From Thermophagus sp052400625 (lineage in GTDB: Bacteria > Bacteroidota > Bacteroidia > Bacteroidales > Marinilabiliaceae), in assembly GCA_052400625.1 (NCBI GenBank), contig JBQTGH010000010.1: a stretch of 64,000 bases of DNA. One strand, given 5' to 3'. Positions 1 to 7,945 of this stretch are shown here, in pieces. Position numbers and translations under genes: made by a program. The notes beneath the pieces are model-generated. The model had not been told where the DNA came from. It ran no database searches and was given only the letters and a program-made list of their open reading frames with translations. Positions within the stretch are counted from its first letter, which is position 1. Every line of letters begins with the position of its first letter.

Positions 1-932
1 ATGTGCCCCTGTTCATGGAGTAGTCTGCACAGAATGCCCAGGTGACTGACTTTGAGAGAGGTTTGCAACCTGGTTTTTGAGTAAGATTTTTGGGATTCTC
101 TTAATTCATTAGGCTGAATGGTACTTGCTTTTTTGTCAAAATATTGTATTCTGGAATTGATGGCTTTTTGAAAAAAGCTTTTTGTAGAAGGGGTCTTATT
201 GGAGTACATCATAAATGTTGTGCGGGGTAAGTCTGAAAGACAAATTTTTAGATTATGAAGGATGTCTGATTTTTCGAGGGGAGATGGTTGTTTTTCTAAA
301 AGGGTTTTAATGTAATTGGTGAGATATGCCTGGAAAGAGATTGTGTTGAGATTTCTGGATATCAGAAGGCATATGAGGTCACATTCAGTATCATAAAAGT
401 GGCAGTTTGTTGAAAGAAATTCGTCTAGCCACTGGTGATATCTGGATAAATAGAAATATCGATAAAACCGAATGTTTTTTTGTTTTTCATAATTGGACCG
501 GATTGGTTTCAGCGTGACGTTTATCAAATTATCCGGAATTCCTTTGTCCCTCAGCCTGGCATGAAGGGTTGGGTGTTTGTTTTTTAACTCTTCGCGAAGT
601 AATTCAGCCATGTATCGCGGGGTGTTCAGTTGATAGTTGAACAGGGTTTGGTAATTGAATTCGAGGAACAGGATGAATTCTACGAGTTGATTTAACGGGC
701 TGGTTGCTGGTTCTTTTTTATTATAGCTGTCATTCATGATATGCGAAACGATATCAATAAGGTATGACAAGGTTTGTTTTTTCTCTTTGGTTGAAGAAGG
801 TTGAGCTGCCAGCTTGAAAACAAATGTTTTGAAGGAGGTAATTAATTGTTTGAGTTTACGCTCATCTTTGAGGTATGGAATGGAACCGGCTTTAGATACC
901 AGGTCCTCAAGAAAAACCAGGCTCTTTTGCAT
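1..932 (-). CDS. RteC-like regulatory protein, partial (C-terminus beyond window)
   Basis: An open frame runs without a stop from ATG at 932 to the left window edge, giving at least 310 residues. The tract FYRYFYLSRYHQWLDEF (near residue 145-165), then an acidic Cys-containing stretch and a helix ending in TNYIKTLLEK, then a C-terminal segment like LGILCRLLHEQG, follow the layout of RteC proteins (FYqYYRsg..lDe.yF; d.y.f; L.eLIYAL...G). RteC controls excision of Bacteroides conjugative transposons. It lies 76 bp downstream of the integrase on the same strand, which fits an integrative element whose body extends left of the window. The family assignment is pattern-based and uncertain; the frame itself is solid. 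Confidence 0.6.
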   Translation of the reverse strand, partial: MQKSLVFLEDLVSKAGSIPYLKDERKLKQLITSFKTFVFKLAAQPSSTKEKKQTLSYLIDIVSHIMNDSYNKKEPATSPLNQLVEFILFLEFNYQTLFNYQLNTPRYMAELLREELKNKHPTLHARLRDKGIPDNLINVTLKPIRSNYEKQKNIRFYRYFYLSRYHQWLDEFLSTNCHFYDTECDLICLLISRNLNTISFQAYLTNYIKTLLEKQPSPLEKSDILHNLKICLSDLPRTTFMMYSNKTPSTKSFFQKAINSRIQYFDKKASTIQPNELRESQKSYSKTRLQTSLKVSHLGILCRLLHEQGH

Positions 933-1008
933 TTTAGGGTGTTTTGGGTTAAATATTGGTTTTGGTATGTTAAAAGTAGCCTGATTTTTCTATAAAACAA
1001 AACAAATG

Positions 1009-2268
1009 CTATTGATTTGTTTTTCTATTAGATTGGAAGTCTGGTCTTTCCAGTTTGTTTCTGAGTGATTGCATATCGTTTGCAACTTTATTCTCTATTA
1101 CTCTGGCATAAATTTGGGTGGTCTTGAGGTCTGTATGCCCCAGAATCTTACTAACGGTTTCGATGGGAACGCCATTGCTTAAGGTGACGGTGGTTGCGAA
1201 GGTGTGACGGGCCATGTGAAAGGTGAGGTTCTGTCTGATGCCTACCAGGTCGGCAATTTCCTTGAGGTAGGCATTGGTTCTTTGGTTGCTTATTCTTGGA
1301 AATAGCCAGGTGGTTTCTTCCAGAGTTGGGTGATTGGTGTATTTGTTTATAATGTCTTTGGCTTTTCTGAGTAACGGCAGTTTTATGGCTGACTTTGTTT
1401 TATGTCTCTGAAACGAAAGCCACTCCTGACCGTCTATTCCTTTAACCAAATTGTCATTCATCAGGTTTTGAATGTCTATGTAGGCTATTCCTGTATAACA
1501 AGAGAATACAAATAAATCTTTGACGAGTTGAATCCTCTGGATTGAGAATTCTTTGTTTTCCAATTTCTCTAATTGTTCTGCATTCAGATATTCTCTTTCT
1601 TTTCGCTCATATCTGATTTTGTAGTTCTTAAATGGGTTTGTTTGTATCCATTCGAGTCGCTCAGCGAGATTTAGCATTTTTCTAATTCGGCAGAAGTGTT
1701 TCATAGCGGTATTCGTGTGCATAGCTTCTGCACTATTCAAGCCTGTCTTTTTTCTTAGAAATAGCTCGAAGTCAACGAGTGTTTTGTAATCGATGGTTCT
1801 TAATGGGATGATTTCGGTCTTTTTCTTTTTGCTAAGGAACTCATTGAAGTACTTCTGTGTAGTCTGATAGTGAGCAAAAGTGGCTTTGTCGAGCTTCTCC
1901 CTTTCTGTCAGATTGTGGTATTCGAAAAGGTCCTTCGTGGTTTTTAAGGTTTCTTCATCAATTCCAAAATAGAGGTTTTTGAGGTAGGATCCTGTAATGA
2001 CTTTGTTGTTCAGGAGGGATTCGGAATAACATTCCCAAAGTCTTTTCCTGATTTTGTCGAGGTAAGGATTGATTTGAGCAGCTTCTCTGGATTTTGGCTT
2101 TACCTTTCCTGCTTCCTTATTCCACAATTCCGGAGAGATAAATCTCTTGATGGAAAATTCGGTTCGCTTGCCATTGATGGAAATGCGGGCATAGATAGGT
2201 GCCTGTCCTTCAGTCATTCTGGCGGTTCGAATGATGAAGCTTACTGTAAAATTTTGAGCGTTTGCCAT
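1009..2268 (-). CDS. Tyrosine recombinase/integrase of an integrative element
   Basis: 419 aa. The N-terminus (SFIIRTARMTEGQAPIYARI) is an Arm-type DNA-binding domain, followed by a SAM-like core-binding domain around residues 105-210 and a catalytic domain from about 225. Catalytic features visible: a Lys in RHKTKSAIKL, HMARH (HxxR), LGHTDLKTTQIY with the second His and the nucleophile Tyr. Box I reads CYTGIAYIDIQNL, so the first catalytic Arg is absent, as in the CTnDOT integrase IntDOT and many Bacteroidota relatives. The gene is on the same strand as tRNA-Arg, about 270 bp from its 3' end, and points away from it. This is the usual arrangement for an element integrated at a tRNA 3' end. 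Family call firm; target site inferred. Confidence 0.93.
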   Translation of the reverse strand: MANAQNFTVSFIIRTARMTEGQAPIYARISINGKRTEFSIKRFISPELWNKEAGKVKPKSREAAQINPYLDKIRKRLWECYSESLLNNKVITGSYLKNLYFGIDEETLKTTKDLFEYHNLTEREKLDKATFAHYQTTQKYFNEFLSKKKKTEIIPLRTIDYKTLVDFELFLRKKTGLNSAEAMHTNTAMKHFCRIRKMLNLAERLEWIQTNPFKNYKIRYERKEREYLNAEQLEKLENKEFSIQRIQLVKDLFVFSCYTGIAYIDIQNLMNDNLVKGIDGQEWLSFQRHKTKSAIKLPLLRKAKDIINKYTNHPTLEETTWLFPRISNQRTNAYLKEIADLVGIRQNLTFHMARHTFATTVTLSNGVPIETVSKILGHTDLKTTQIYARVIENKVANDMQSLRNKLERPDFQSNRKTNQ

Positions 2269-2294
2269 GATTGCTGTGTTAAATGTTTGACAAA

Positions 2295-2439
2295 TTGTTC
2301 ACCGGAAATTGCTCCGGAAACGCTCAAAATTCATCGGAAAAATGAAATGAGAATTTTTGTAACAAACAGAAAACCAGTTGTTCGTGGCGATGCTGGTGAA
2401 CAAAGTTAATAAAATAATCTGTTCACCAGTTTGTTCACC
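2295..2439. promoter_or_regulatory. Four TTGTTCACC-type sites upstream of the integrase
   Basis: TTGTTCACC occurs at 2295-2303 and 2431-2439, CTGTTCACC at 2419-2427, and the inverted form GGTGAACAA at 2395-2403. The middle two form a perfect 10-bp inverted repeat (CTGGTGAACA at 2393-2402, TGTTCACCAG at 2420-2429, 17-bp spacer). They lie between the integrase start and the tRNA. This suits integrase arm-type sites or an operator controlling integrase expression; which one cannot be told from sequence. Confidence 0.5.
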
Positions 2440-2483
2440 ATCATTGTGTTTTTTGATGGTTTTTGATGAATACCCCAAAAACA

Positions 2484-2519
2484 CAAAAAGCTGAAAATCA
2501 AACGATTTACAGCTTTTTG
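2484..2519 (-). terminator. Rho-independent-type hairpin after tRNA-Arg
   Basis: CAAAAAGCTG (2484-2493) and CAGCTTTTTG (2510-2519) are perfect complements with a 16-nt loop. Read on the minus strand the stem ends in a T-run, 22 bp beyond the tRNA 3' end. It would stop tRNA transcription before the integrase gene. A-tracts on the other side mean it could also act in the plus direction. Confidence 0.55.
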
Positions 2520-2541
2520 GTTTTGGATGAATGTTAAAATG

Positions 2542-2615
2542 TGATCCGGGCGGGATTCGAACCCACGACCGACAGCTTAGAAGGCTGTTGCTCTATCCAG
2601 CTGAGCTACCGGACC
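2542..2615 (-). tRNA. tRNA-Arg (anticodon TCT)
   Basis: A complete 74-nt cloverleaf reads on the minus strand. The acceptor 5' arm GGTCCGG pairs with 3' CCGGATC (one G-U), the discriminator is A, the D-arm reads AGCTCAGCTGGATAGAGC, and the anticodon arm ACAGC-CTTCTAA-GCTGT gives anticodon TCT (AGA codons). The T-arm contains GTTCGAATC. CCA is not encoded. The 3' end faces the integrase gene, so this tRNA is the likely attachment site of the element to the left. Confidence 0.96.
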
Positions 2616-3048
2616 AGCATTTCAAATGCGGTGCAAATATAGAAAAAAGTTATTAAAGTCCATGGGGGAGGGGATAAAAGTTGCACCCATTAGGAAGACC
2701 AAATGGTTTGACGGAAAAAGATGAGAGCTAAAAGTTATTGATAATTAACAGAAATTGATGGGTATTGATAGATTTCATTTTTTGACACGATTTTTTTAAA
2801 GAAAAAACCATGCATGAAAATGATCTTTTTTTATGCTTCTGTTTCTTTGTTTTTTTGAAAATGGAGTTTAAATATTGAAACCGGAAGTCCCGGGAAAAAG
2901 TATTCCCGAAAGCTTCCGGTTGGTACCAGATCAAAACCTCTAACAATTTTCAATACTGGTATGGGATGCAATAGTTGATGGAACTATTGATGGATATAAT
3001 AAAAGGTTTGGTTGTTCATTTATTGATGTGGGTTCCCCTGCCATTACC
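2616..3048. other. Intergenic, no gene seen
   Basis: AT-rich spacer between tRNA-Arg and asnB. It contains a hairpin at 2879-2921 (listed separately). A 72-codon minus-strand frame at 2728-2946 is mostly Lys/Phe-rich low-complexity translation and runs through that hairpin, so it is not called. Confidence 0.6.
2879..2921 (-). terminator. Stem-loop downstream of asnB
   Basis: AACCGGAAG (2879-2887) pairs perfectly with CTTCCGGTT (2913-2921), with an inner CGGGA/TCCCG pairing. It lies about 130 bp past the asnB stop and is followed on the minus strand only by a weak T-rich stretch. A terminator or 3'-end stabilising structure is plausible. Confidence 0.4.
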
Positions 3049-4635
3049 TTATTCCCCACTTTTCCCATAGTTTGGCAGCACTCTGGCACTGGGATCATCC
3101 ACATTGCAGTTTTCCCACTCTTTGTTGGGCATCCAGAAATCTTTGATCAGATCGGCACGGCCGGGGAAATGACTTTCAAAAATGTCGCGGTACATCAGCG
3201 ATTCCTTGGTGAAGGGGGTGGCAAAGGGATATTTTTCTTTGGCCTGTTTCAGGTCTTCATCACTGTAGAGCTCTTCCGCATAGGCTTTCAGATTATCCAC
3301 TACACTATGCCCTACGGCATCCGAGAAGGCTGCTTTTTCACGATAAAGAATATCCTTTGGTAAATAGTCACCCTCAAAGGCTTTTCGAAGTAAATATTTT
3401 CCGATGCCTGTGTAGTTCATTTTCTTTTCGGGCCCAATGGCCATTACGTATTCCACAAAATCCAGGTCGCCAAACGGAACGCGAGCTTCCAATCCGTTGG
3501 AGGAGATGCATCGATCGGCTCGAAGTACATCGTACATATAGATTTCCGTCAGACGTTTTTCTGCCTCGGCCTGAAAGGCTTCTGGCGACGGTGCGAAGTC
3601 GGTGTACTTATACCCGAATATTTCGTCGCTGATTTCACCTGTCATCAGCACTTTGATGTCGGTATTCTCATGAATGTATTTACTGACGAGGTACATGCCC
3701 ACCGAAGCCCGGATGGTGGTAATGTCCCAGGTTTCGATATTATAGATCAGGGTGCTGAGGGTGTCGAAAATATCTTGTTTTTCAAATAATACTTCGGTGT
3801 GGTCGGCGCCCAGATAATCAGCTACCTGGCGGGCGTATTTGGTGTCGATGGGCCCATCTTTGATGCCTACGGCAAAGGTACGGATGGGCTTGCTGGTCAT
3901 CCGGGCGGCAATGGAGCAGACCAGACTGGAATCCAGTCCGCCACTCAAGAGGAAGCCCACCGGGGCATCGCTGTCCATCCGTTTTTCGACGGCTTTGGTT
4001 AGGCGTTGGTTGATTTCTTTAAATATGGTTTCTTGTTCATCGTCATGAAAGGCCTCTACTTTGGCTATATCGCGATAACAAACAAATTTTTCGCCATCGT
4101 AACAATAGCCTGGAGGAAATGGGCGTACTTCTTTGCAAATGTTATGTAAGGCTTTCATTTCGCTGGCAAAAAGGATTTCCCCTTTGGCATCATAGCCGTA
4201 AAACATGGGGCGGATGCCTATGGGATCACGAGCTGCCAGATATTTATTCTTTTGGCTGTCGTAAATCACGCAGGCAAATTCAGCATCTAATGCTTTGGCC
4301 ATCCCAACAATCCCTTTTTCCAGGTATAGGGGGATCATTACTTCGCAATCGCTGGATGACTTGAATTGAAATACAGGTTCATATATTTTTCGGAGTTGCC
4401 GGAAATTGTAAATTTCTCCGTTGCATACCAGACTGATGTGTTTGTATTCCAAAGGTTGATTACCATTATTGGAAAGATCCATGATTTTTAATCGGTGAAA
4501 ACCTATCCACCCATTATTTCCAAGATCTTTTATGATTGTATTGTCCGGACCTCGGTATTGCAGATTTCTGAAATCATGAGCAATCTGCAATCGCTGCATT
4601 GCGTCGTCTCCGGTGTAAACGGTAAATCCACACAT
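3049..4635 (-). CDS. asnB: Asparagine synthase B (glutamine-hydrolysing)
   Basis: 528 aa. It starts MCGFTVYTG, so Cys2 is the N-terminal nucleophile of a class II glutamine amidotransferase domain (about residues 2-190, with HRLKIMDLS and CNGEIYNF). The synthetase domain follows with the PP-loop SGGLDSSLV near residue 230 for ATP binding, then MTGEISDEIFGY and LEARVPFGD. It makes asparagine from aspartate, glutamine and ATP in the cytoplasm. Length is close to the usual AsnB size of about 550. The start is fixed by the required Met-Cys. It stands alone, with an upstream promoter candidate at 4686-4719. Confidence 0.95.
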   Translation of the reverse strand: MCGFTVYTGDDAMQRLQIAHDFRNLQYRGPDNTIIKDLGNNGWIGFHRLKIMDLSNNGNQPLEYKHISLVCNGEIYNFRQLRKIYEPVFQFKSSSDCEVMIPLYLEKGIVGMAKALDAEFACVIYDSQKNKYLAARDPIGIRPMFYGYDAKGEILFASEMKALHNICKEVRPFPPGYCYDGEKFVCYRDIAKVEAFHDDEQETIFKEINQRLTKAVEKRMDSDAPVGFLLSGGLDSSLVCSIAARMTSKPIRTFAVGIKDGPIDTKYARQVADYLGADHTEVLFEKQDIFDTLSTLIYNIETWDITTIRASVGMYLVSKYIHENTDIKVLMTGEISDEIFGYKYTDFAPSPEAFQAEAEKRLTEIYMYDVLRADRCISSNGLEARVPFGDLDFVEYVMAIGPEKKMNYTGIGKYLLRKAFEGDYLPKDILYREKAAFSDAVGHSVVDNLKAYAEELYSDEDLKQAKEKYPFATPFTKESLMYRDIFESHFPGRADLIKDFWMPNKEWENCNVDDPSARVLPNYGKSGE

Positions 4636-4685
4636 GGTAATCGGTTTTTGGTCGTAGAAATTATTAATTGTAATTAAATCCTCAG

Positions 4686-4719
4686 CAAAAGTAATAAATT
4701 AAAATTAAAAACAAGCAAA
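4686..4719 (-). promoter_or_regulatory. Bacteroidota-type promoter candidate for asnB
   Basis: The minus strand has TACTTTTG at 4693-4686 (matching TAnnTTTG) with TTTG at 4719-4716 upstream, spacing 22 bp (typically 19-21). It is 51 bp before the asnB start. The motif match is good but the spacing is slightly long. Confidence 0.4.
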
Positions 4720-5283
4720 TAGCTTACAAAAATATCGAATAATGGCAAATTAGGTTTCGATTAGAATATTTAAAGGGTGAAATGCTTAAGGATTCGAAAA
4801 ACGCTGATGCTGTTATGAGGGAATATGGGGAAATGAAGGATAAGGCTTAGCGCATAGGGGTAAGGGTAGAAAGGTGAAAGGGGTGGATGGTAACCGTGGG
4901 GTGGCAGAGAGTTCACCCGAAGCCGGAGGATAAAGGTCAGAAGCTAGAGGACGGGGCAGTCCGAAGCCAGAAGCCAGAGGTTAGGTACAAGGCGGTGTTA
5001 GTCAGATTTTTGAAAAAAGTAGATATAGATAGTTGTTTCTGGTTACTGGTCCATGGTTTCGGGTTATGGGGTTAGGAGGATAGGTTTATTATATGTAGAT
5101 ACAAATGGAAATAAACAGAAATAAGTTGTTTGTGTGAATGGTAGTCTGGCTTTGGAAACGTGGATGACTCACTAAAAACTACTTATTTTATCTGTATTAA
5201 TTATATATCAATGTACCCAAATATCTGACTTTTGGCTTCTGACTTCTTATATCTAGCCATCTAAAAATCTTACATCTAAAAAA
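4720..5283. repeat. Repeat-word block between asnB and serB
   Basis: No gene is supported here. The stretch holds dispersed words found throughout the window: GAAGCCAGAAGCCAGAGG-type around 4930-4985, GATACAAATGGAAATAAA-type around 5095-5125, and ATCTAAAAATCTTACATCT with TTGGCTTCTGACTTCT at 5225-5283. A short plus-strand frame (4887-5075) is translation of these words. Confidence 0.75.
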
Positions 5284-6507
5284 CTACATATTGATTTCCC
5301 TGTCTCTGAATCCCAACAGGTAGAGGATGGCGTCCAGACCAATGGTAGAGATGGCGTGTCTGGCCGAAGCCTTAACTTTGGGTTTGGCGTGGAAGGCAAT
5401 GCCTAAACCTGCTTGACGGAGCATGGGCAGATCGTTGGAGCCGTCACCCACGGCAATGACCTGTGCCAGATTAATATCTTCCTTGAAAGCAATAAGTTTC
5501 AATAGTTCGGCTTTCTTTTGGCCATTGACGATTTCGCCCACATGCCGGCCGGTAAGTTTTCCGTCTTTTATTTCCAATTCGTTGGCAAAGACATAGTCGA
5601 TGCCCAGTTTGTTTTTGAGATAATTGCCGAAATAGGTGAAGCCACCCGAGAGGATGGCGGTGCGGTACCCGTATTTTTTCAGGGTTTTGAAGAGTCTTTG
5701 GGCCCCTTCGGTCAGGGGTAACGATTCGGCCACCTCTTTCATGACCGATTCATCGAGGCCTTTGAGAAGAGCGACCCTTTGTTTGAAACTTTCGTCGAAG
5801 TCGATTTCGCCACGCATGGCCGCCTCGGTTATGGCACTAACCTTATCGTAAACACCTGCCCGTCGGGCCAGTTCATCAATAACTTCGGTCTGTATAAGGG
5901 TAGAATCCATATCAAAGCATACCAGACGGCGATTGCGACGGTAAATATTGTCTTCCTGAAAAGCAATATCTACGCCTGTGGATGAAGATATTTCAATAAA
6001 ATGGTTTTTCATCTCCTCGATGTTGGCCGGTGTTCCCCGAACCGAAAATTCAACTACCGATTTGGTTTTTCCGTCCGGATCATCAAGGGGAATACGTCCG
6101 CTCAGTCGCGTGATGATATCTATATTGAGTTTTTGTCTGGAAATTTCCTGGGTGACTGCGGCCAATTGACGTGCAGTAAGTTTGGGCGACAACAGGGTAA
6201 TTATGTAGCGTTCTTTCCCTTGATTATCCACCCAATCCTGGTATTCTTTTTCACTAATGGGGGTGAACTTGACATGAAGTCCTATTTCGTAGGCCTTAAA
6301 GAGAATATCTTTGAGGATAGGCGAAGATTCCGATTTGGCAGGGACTTCAAACAAAATACCCAGGCCCAGATTCTGATGAATCACCGCCTGACCAATATCC
6401 AGAATATTAACATTGTATTGTGCCAGGATACCGGTTAAGGCAGCGGTTTGCCCCGGCTGGTCTTCGCCGCTGATATTCAGTAATATAATTTCTCTTTTGT
6501 GGCTCAC
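5284..6507 (-). CDS. serB: Phosphoserine phosphatase SerB with tandem ACT-like N-terminus
   Basis: 407 aa. Residues 1-180 form regulatory ACT-type domains (EIILLNISGEDQPGQTAAL; then YIITLLSP). The HAD-family catalytic domain follows with motif I DMDSTLIQTEV (nucleophile Asp, near residue 198), the Ser in SGGFTYFG, and motif III GDGSNDLPML. It hydrolyses phosphoserine to serine, the last step of serine biosynthesis. Architecture and length match two-ACT SerB proteins. A TATCTTTG -7 candidate lies at 6545-6538. It is not in an evident operon; spacer to the next gene upstream is 187 bp. Confidence 0.95.
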   Translation of the reverse strand: MSHKREIILLNISGEDQPGQTAALTGILAQYNVNILDIGQAVIHQNLGLGILFEVPAKSESSPILKDILFKAYEIGLHVKFTPISEKEYQDWVDNQGKERYIITLLSPKLTARQLAAVTQEISRQKLNIDIITRLSGRIPLDDPDGKTKSVVEFSVRGTPANIEEMKNHFIEISSSTGVDIAFQEDNIYRRNRRLVCFDMDSTLIQTEVIDELARRAGVYDKVSAITEAAMRGEIDFDESFKQRVALLKGLDESVMKEVAESLPLTEGAQRLFKTLKKYGYRTAILSGGFTYFGNYLKNKLGIDYVFANELEIKDGKLTGRHVGEIVNGQKKAELLKLIAFKEDINLAQVIAVGDGSNDLPMLRQAGLGIAFHAKPKVKASARHAISTIGLDAILYLLGFRDREINM

Positions 6508-6537
6508 GATAACTTCAATTGTGAAAATTAACAGTCA

Positions 6538-6545
6538 CAAAGATA
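6538..6545 (-). promoter_or_regulatory. -7 element candidate for serB
   Basis: TATCTTTG on the minus strand matches TAnnTTTG and lies 31 bp upstream of the serB start. No clear TTTG -33 box is seen at the expected distance, so this rests on one element. Confidence 0.3.
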
Positions 6546-6640
6546 TTAGTTTTTAGTTCATTTTTTCTTAAAATCGACCCAATCATTTTAACTTCCTCTT
6601 ACGCTTTTATAATAAAACTTTCTGGTAACTTAACACTCTA

Positions 6641-6698
6641 CCGGTCTAATGGCCCTACTGGCCTATCAGCCTAACGGCCTAACGGCCTAATAGCCTAT
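6641..6698. repeat. Short GGCCTAA-word repeat
   Basis: About six degenerate copies of a 9-10 bp word (GGCCTAACGGCCTAATAG) sit at the 3' edge of the first DUF4625 gene and overlap its last codons by a few bases. Related TCATTAGGCGGTTAGGATT text appears at 63150-63170. Confidence 0.55.
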
Positions 6699-7198
6699 TG
6701 TGCTGTCTGCTTATGGAACATTTTTATACTTAAGCCTTTATATGTTGACCAGCCGGCTTTGTCTGTAACCCGGATAAAAAAATGGTAATCCCCTTCATCA
6801 TAAAGACCTTCATTATTACCTGCCGGGATGGTTATTAATTGGTTGGTTTCATAAATGGTTAAACCATCTGGGATACTGAAACTTTCAATTAAAGCGAATG
6901 GATTGATCGGTTCTTTATTGGCGCCTGGGTTACACTCGGTTACTTCGGTGGAATGTGAGTGGTGATCAAAGTTGTTATGAATATCAATGCTGAAAGAACC
7001 TAACTCCTCATTGTCGGTGAAGAGTAGCTTTAATTCAAAGGTTTCGCCAAAATAGATTGTGTCGCAATTTGTTGGGAAAGCATTTTCAATTGATATATCA
7101 ATAACGGGTTTTTCCTTATCAGGATCTTCATCATCACCACAAGCGACAACGGTGAGGATGACAAATGTTACGATTATAAGGTTGCGTAAATATTTCAT
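6695..7198 (-). CDS. DUF4625-type lipoprotein, His-rich
   Basis: 167 aa. The signal peptide ends in a lipobox (ILTVVACGDDED), so it is a lipoprotein, probably in the outer membrane. The body matches the Bacteroidota DUF4625 pattern: KPVIDISIEN near residue 30, then ELGSFSIDIHNNFDHHSHSTEV, then GDYHFFIRVTDKAGWS near the C-terminus. The HNNFDHHSHS cluster could bind metal. It is the last gene of a four-gene run (10755 to 6695) headed by a His-rich membrane protein and a TonB receptor, so a role in metal capture at the cell surface is inferred. Function of the family is not established. Confidence 0.75.
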   Translation of the reverse strand: MKYLRNLIIVTFVILTVVACGDDEDPDKEKPVIDISIENAFPTNCDTIYFGETFELKLLFTDNEELGSFSIDIHNNFDHHSHSTEVTECNPGANKEPINPFALIESFSIPDGLTIYETNQLITIPAGNNEGLYDEGDYHFFIRVTDKAGWSTYKGLSIKMFHKQTAQ

Positions 7199-7372
7199 AA
7201 TGGTTGTGTTTTTATATAATATGGTGCTATAAATTCTGCTAAGAATAATGATGACCGAGGTTGGTTATAACAATTTTGTGTTAATGGAAAGCCCATGAAC
7301 CATTGGATTGATGACCGGGAAAAGGATCAATGTTATTGATCATGCGCTTTCCATTAGGGTGATAACTAAAAT

Positions 7373-7792
7373 CTATTTTAATGCAATGGTAATATCTTCC
7401 TCAACACTGGTTTGATTCCCTTCCTGGTCTGTGACAGTGAGATGAAAATGATATTCTCCCGGAACAGTTTCAGAAGGAATATCCACATGTTTGTGGAAAG
7501 TGGCGTTTCTTAATCCTTCATATTCATCGTATTCCAATTCAATTTCATCATCTCCGCCTTCTTCCTGATGGATTTCGATGGTGATTTTGTCGATTAATCC
7601 TTCCGCAATAATTTCTGCTTCCACGTGCAAGTCACTGCCAACATAGGCCTTATGGCTGTCATCGAGGCCTATTTCCAGGTCTGAGATGACCGGTTTGGAC
7701 ACCGAAGCATCGTCATCATCGCAGGACCAAAAAAATGCCTGGCTTGATGCCAATAACCCGATAGCAATGATAGTTTTCAGTTTGGTTTTCAT
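7373..7792 (-). CDS. DUF4625-type lipoprotein
   Basis: 139 aa. The signal peptide is MKTKLKTIIAIGLLASSQ and an acidic lipobox region follows (FFWSCDDDDA). The conserved core KPVISDLEIGLDDSHKAYVGSDLH, ATFHKHVDIPSETVPGEYHFHLTVTD is typical of DUF4625. It sits 153 bp downstream of the TonB receptor and 174 bp upstream of a paralogue that shares its layout, so the two are probably an old tandem duplication. His residues in HKH and HFH are candidate metal ligands. Surface or periplasmic partner of the receptor is inferred. Confidence 0.8.
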   Translation of the reverse strand: MKTKLKTIIAIGLLASSQAFFWSCDDDDASVSKPVISDLEIGLDDSHKAYVGSDLHVEAEIIAEGLIDKITIEIHQEEGGDDEIELEYDEYEGLRNATFHKHVDIPSETVPGEYHFHLTVTDQEGNQTSVEEDITIALK

Positions 7793-7945
7793 AATTTATC
7801 ACTTTTGGTGGTTAAAAATTAAAATTGATGTATTTGAGATTAACTTTTGATTTATTAATGATGGAACTCTTCAATCCTTTCTCATTGATATTTTGCTACC
7901 CAAACATTATTCTGTTTTAAGGAGTTTTTCAGGTCATATCCAACA

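Noticed and set aside
2299..2484. 61-codon minus-strand frame between tRNA and integrase
   Set aside because: It spans the TTGTTCACC sites and the terminator stem; no family features.
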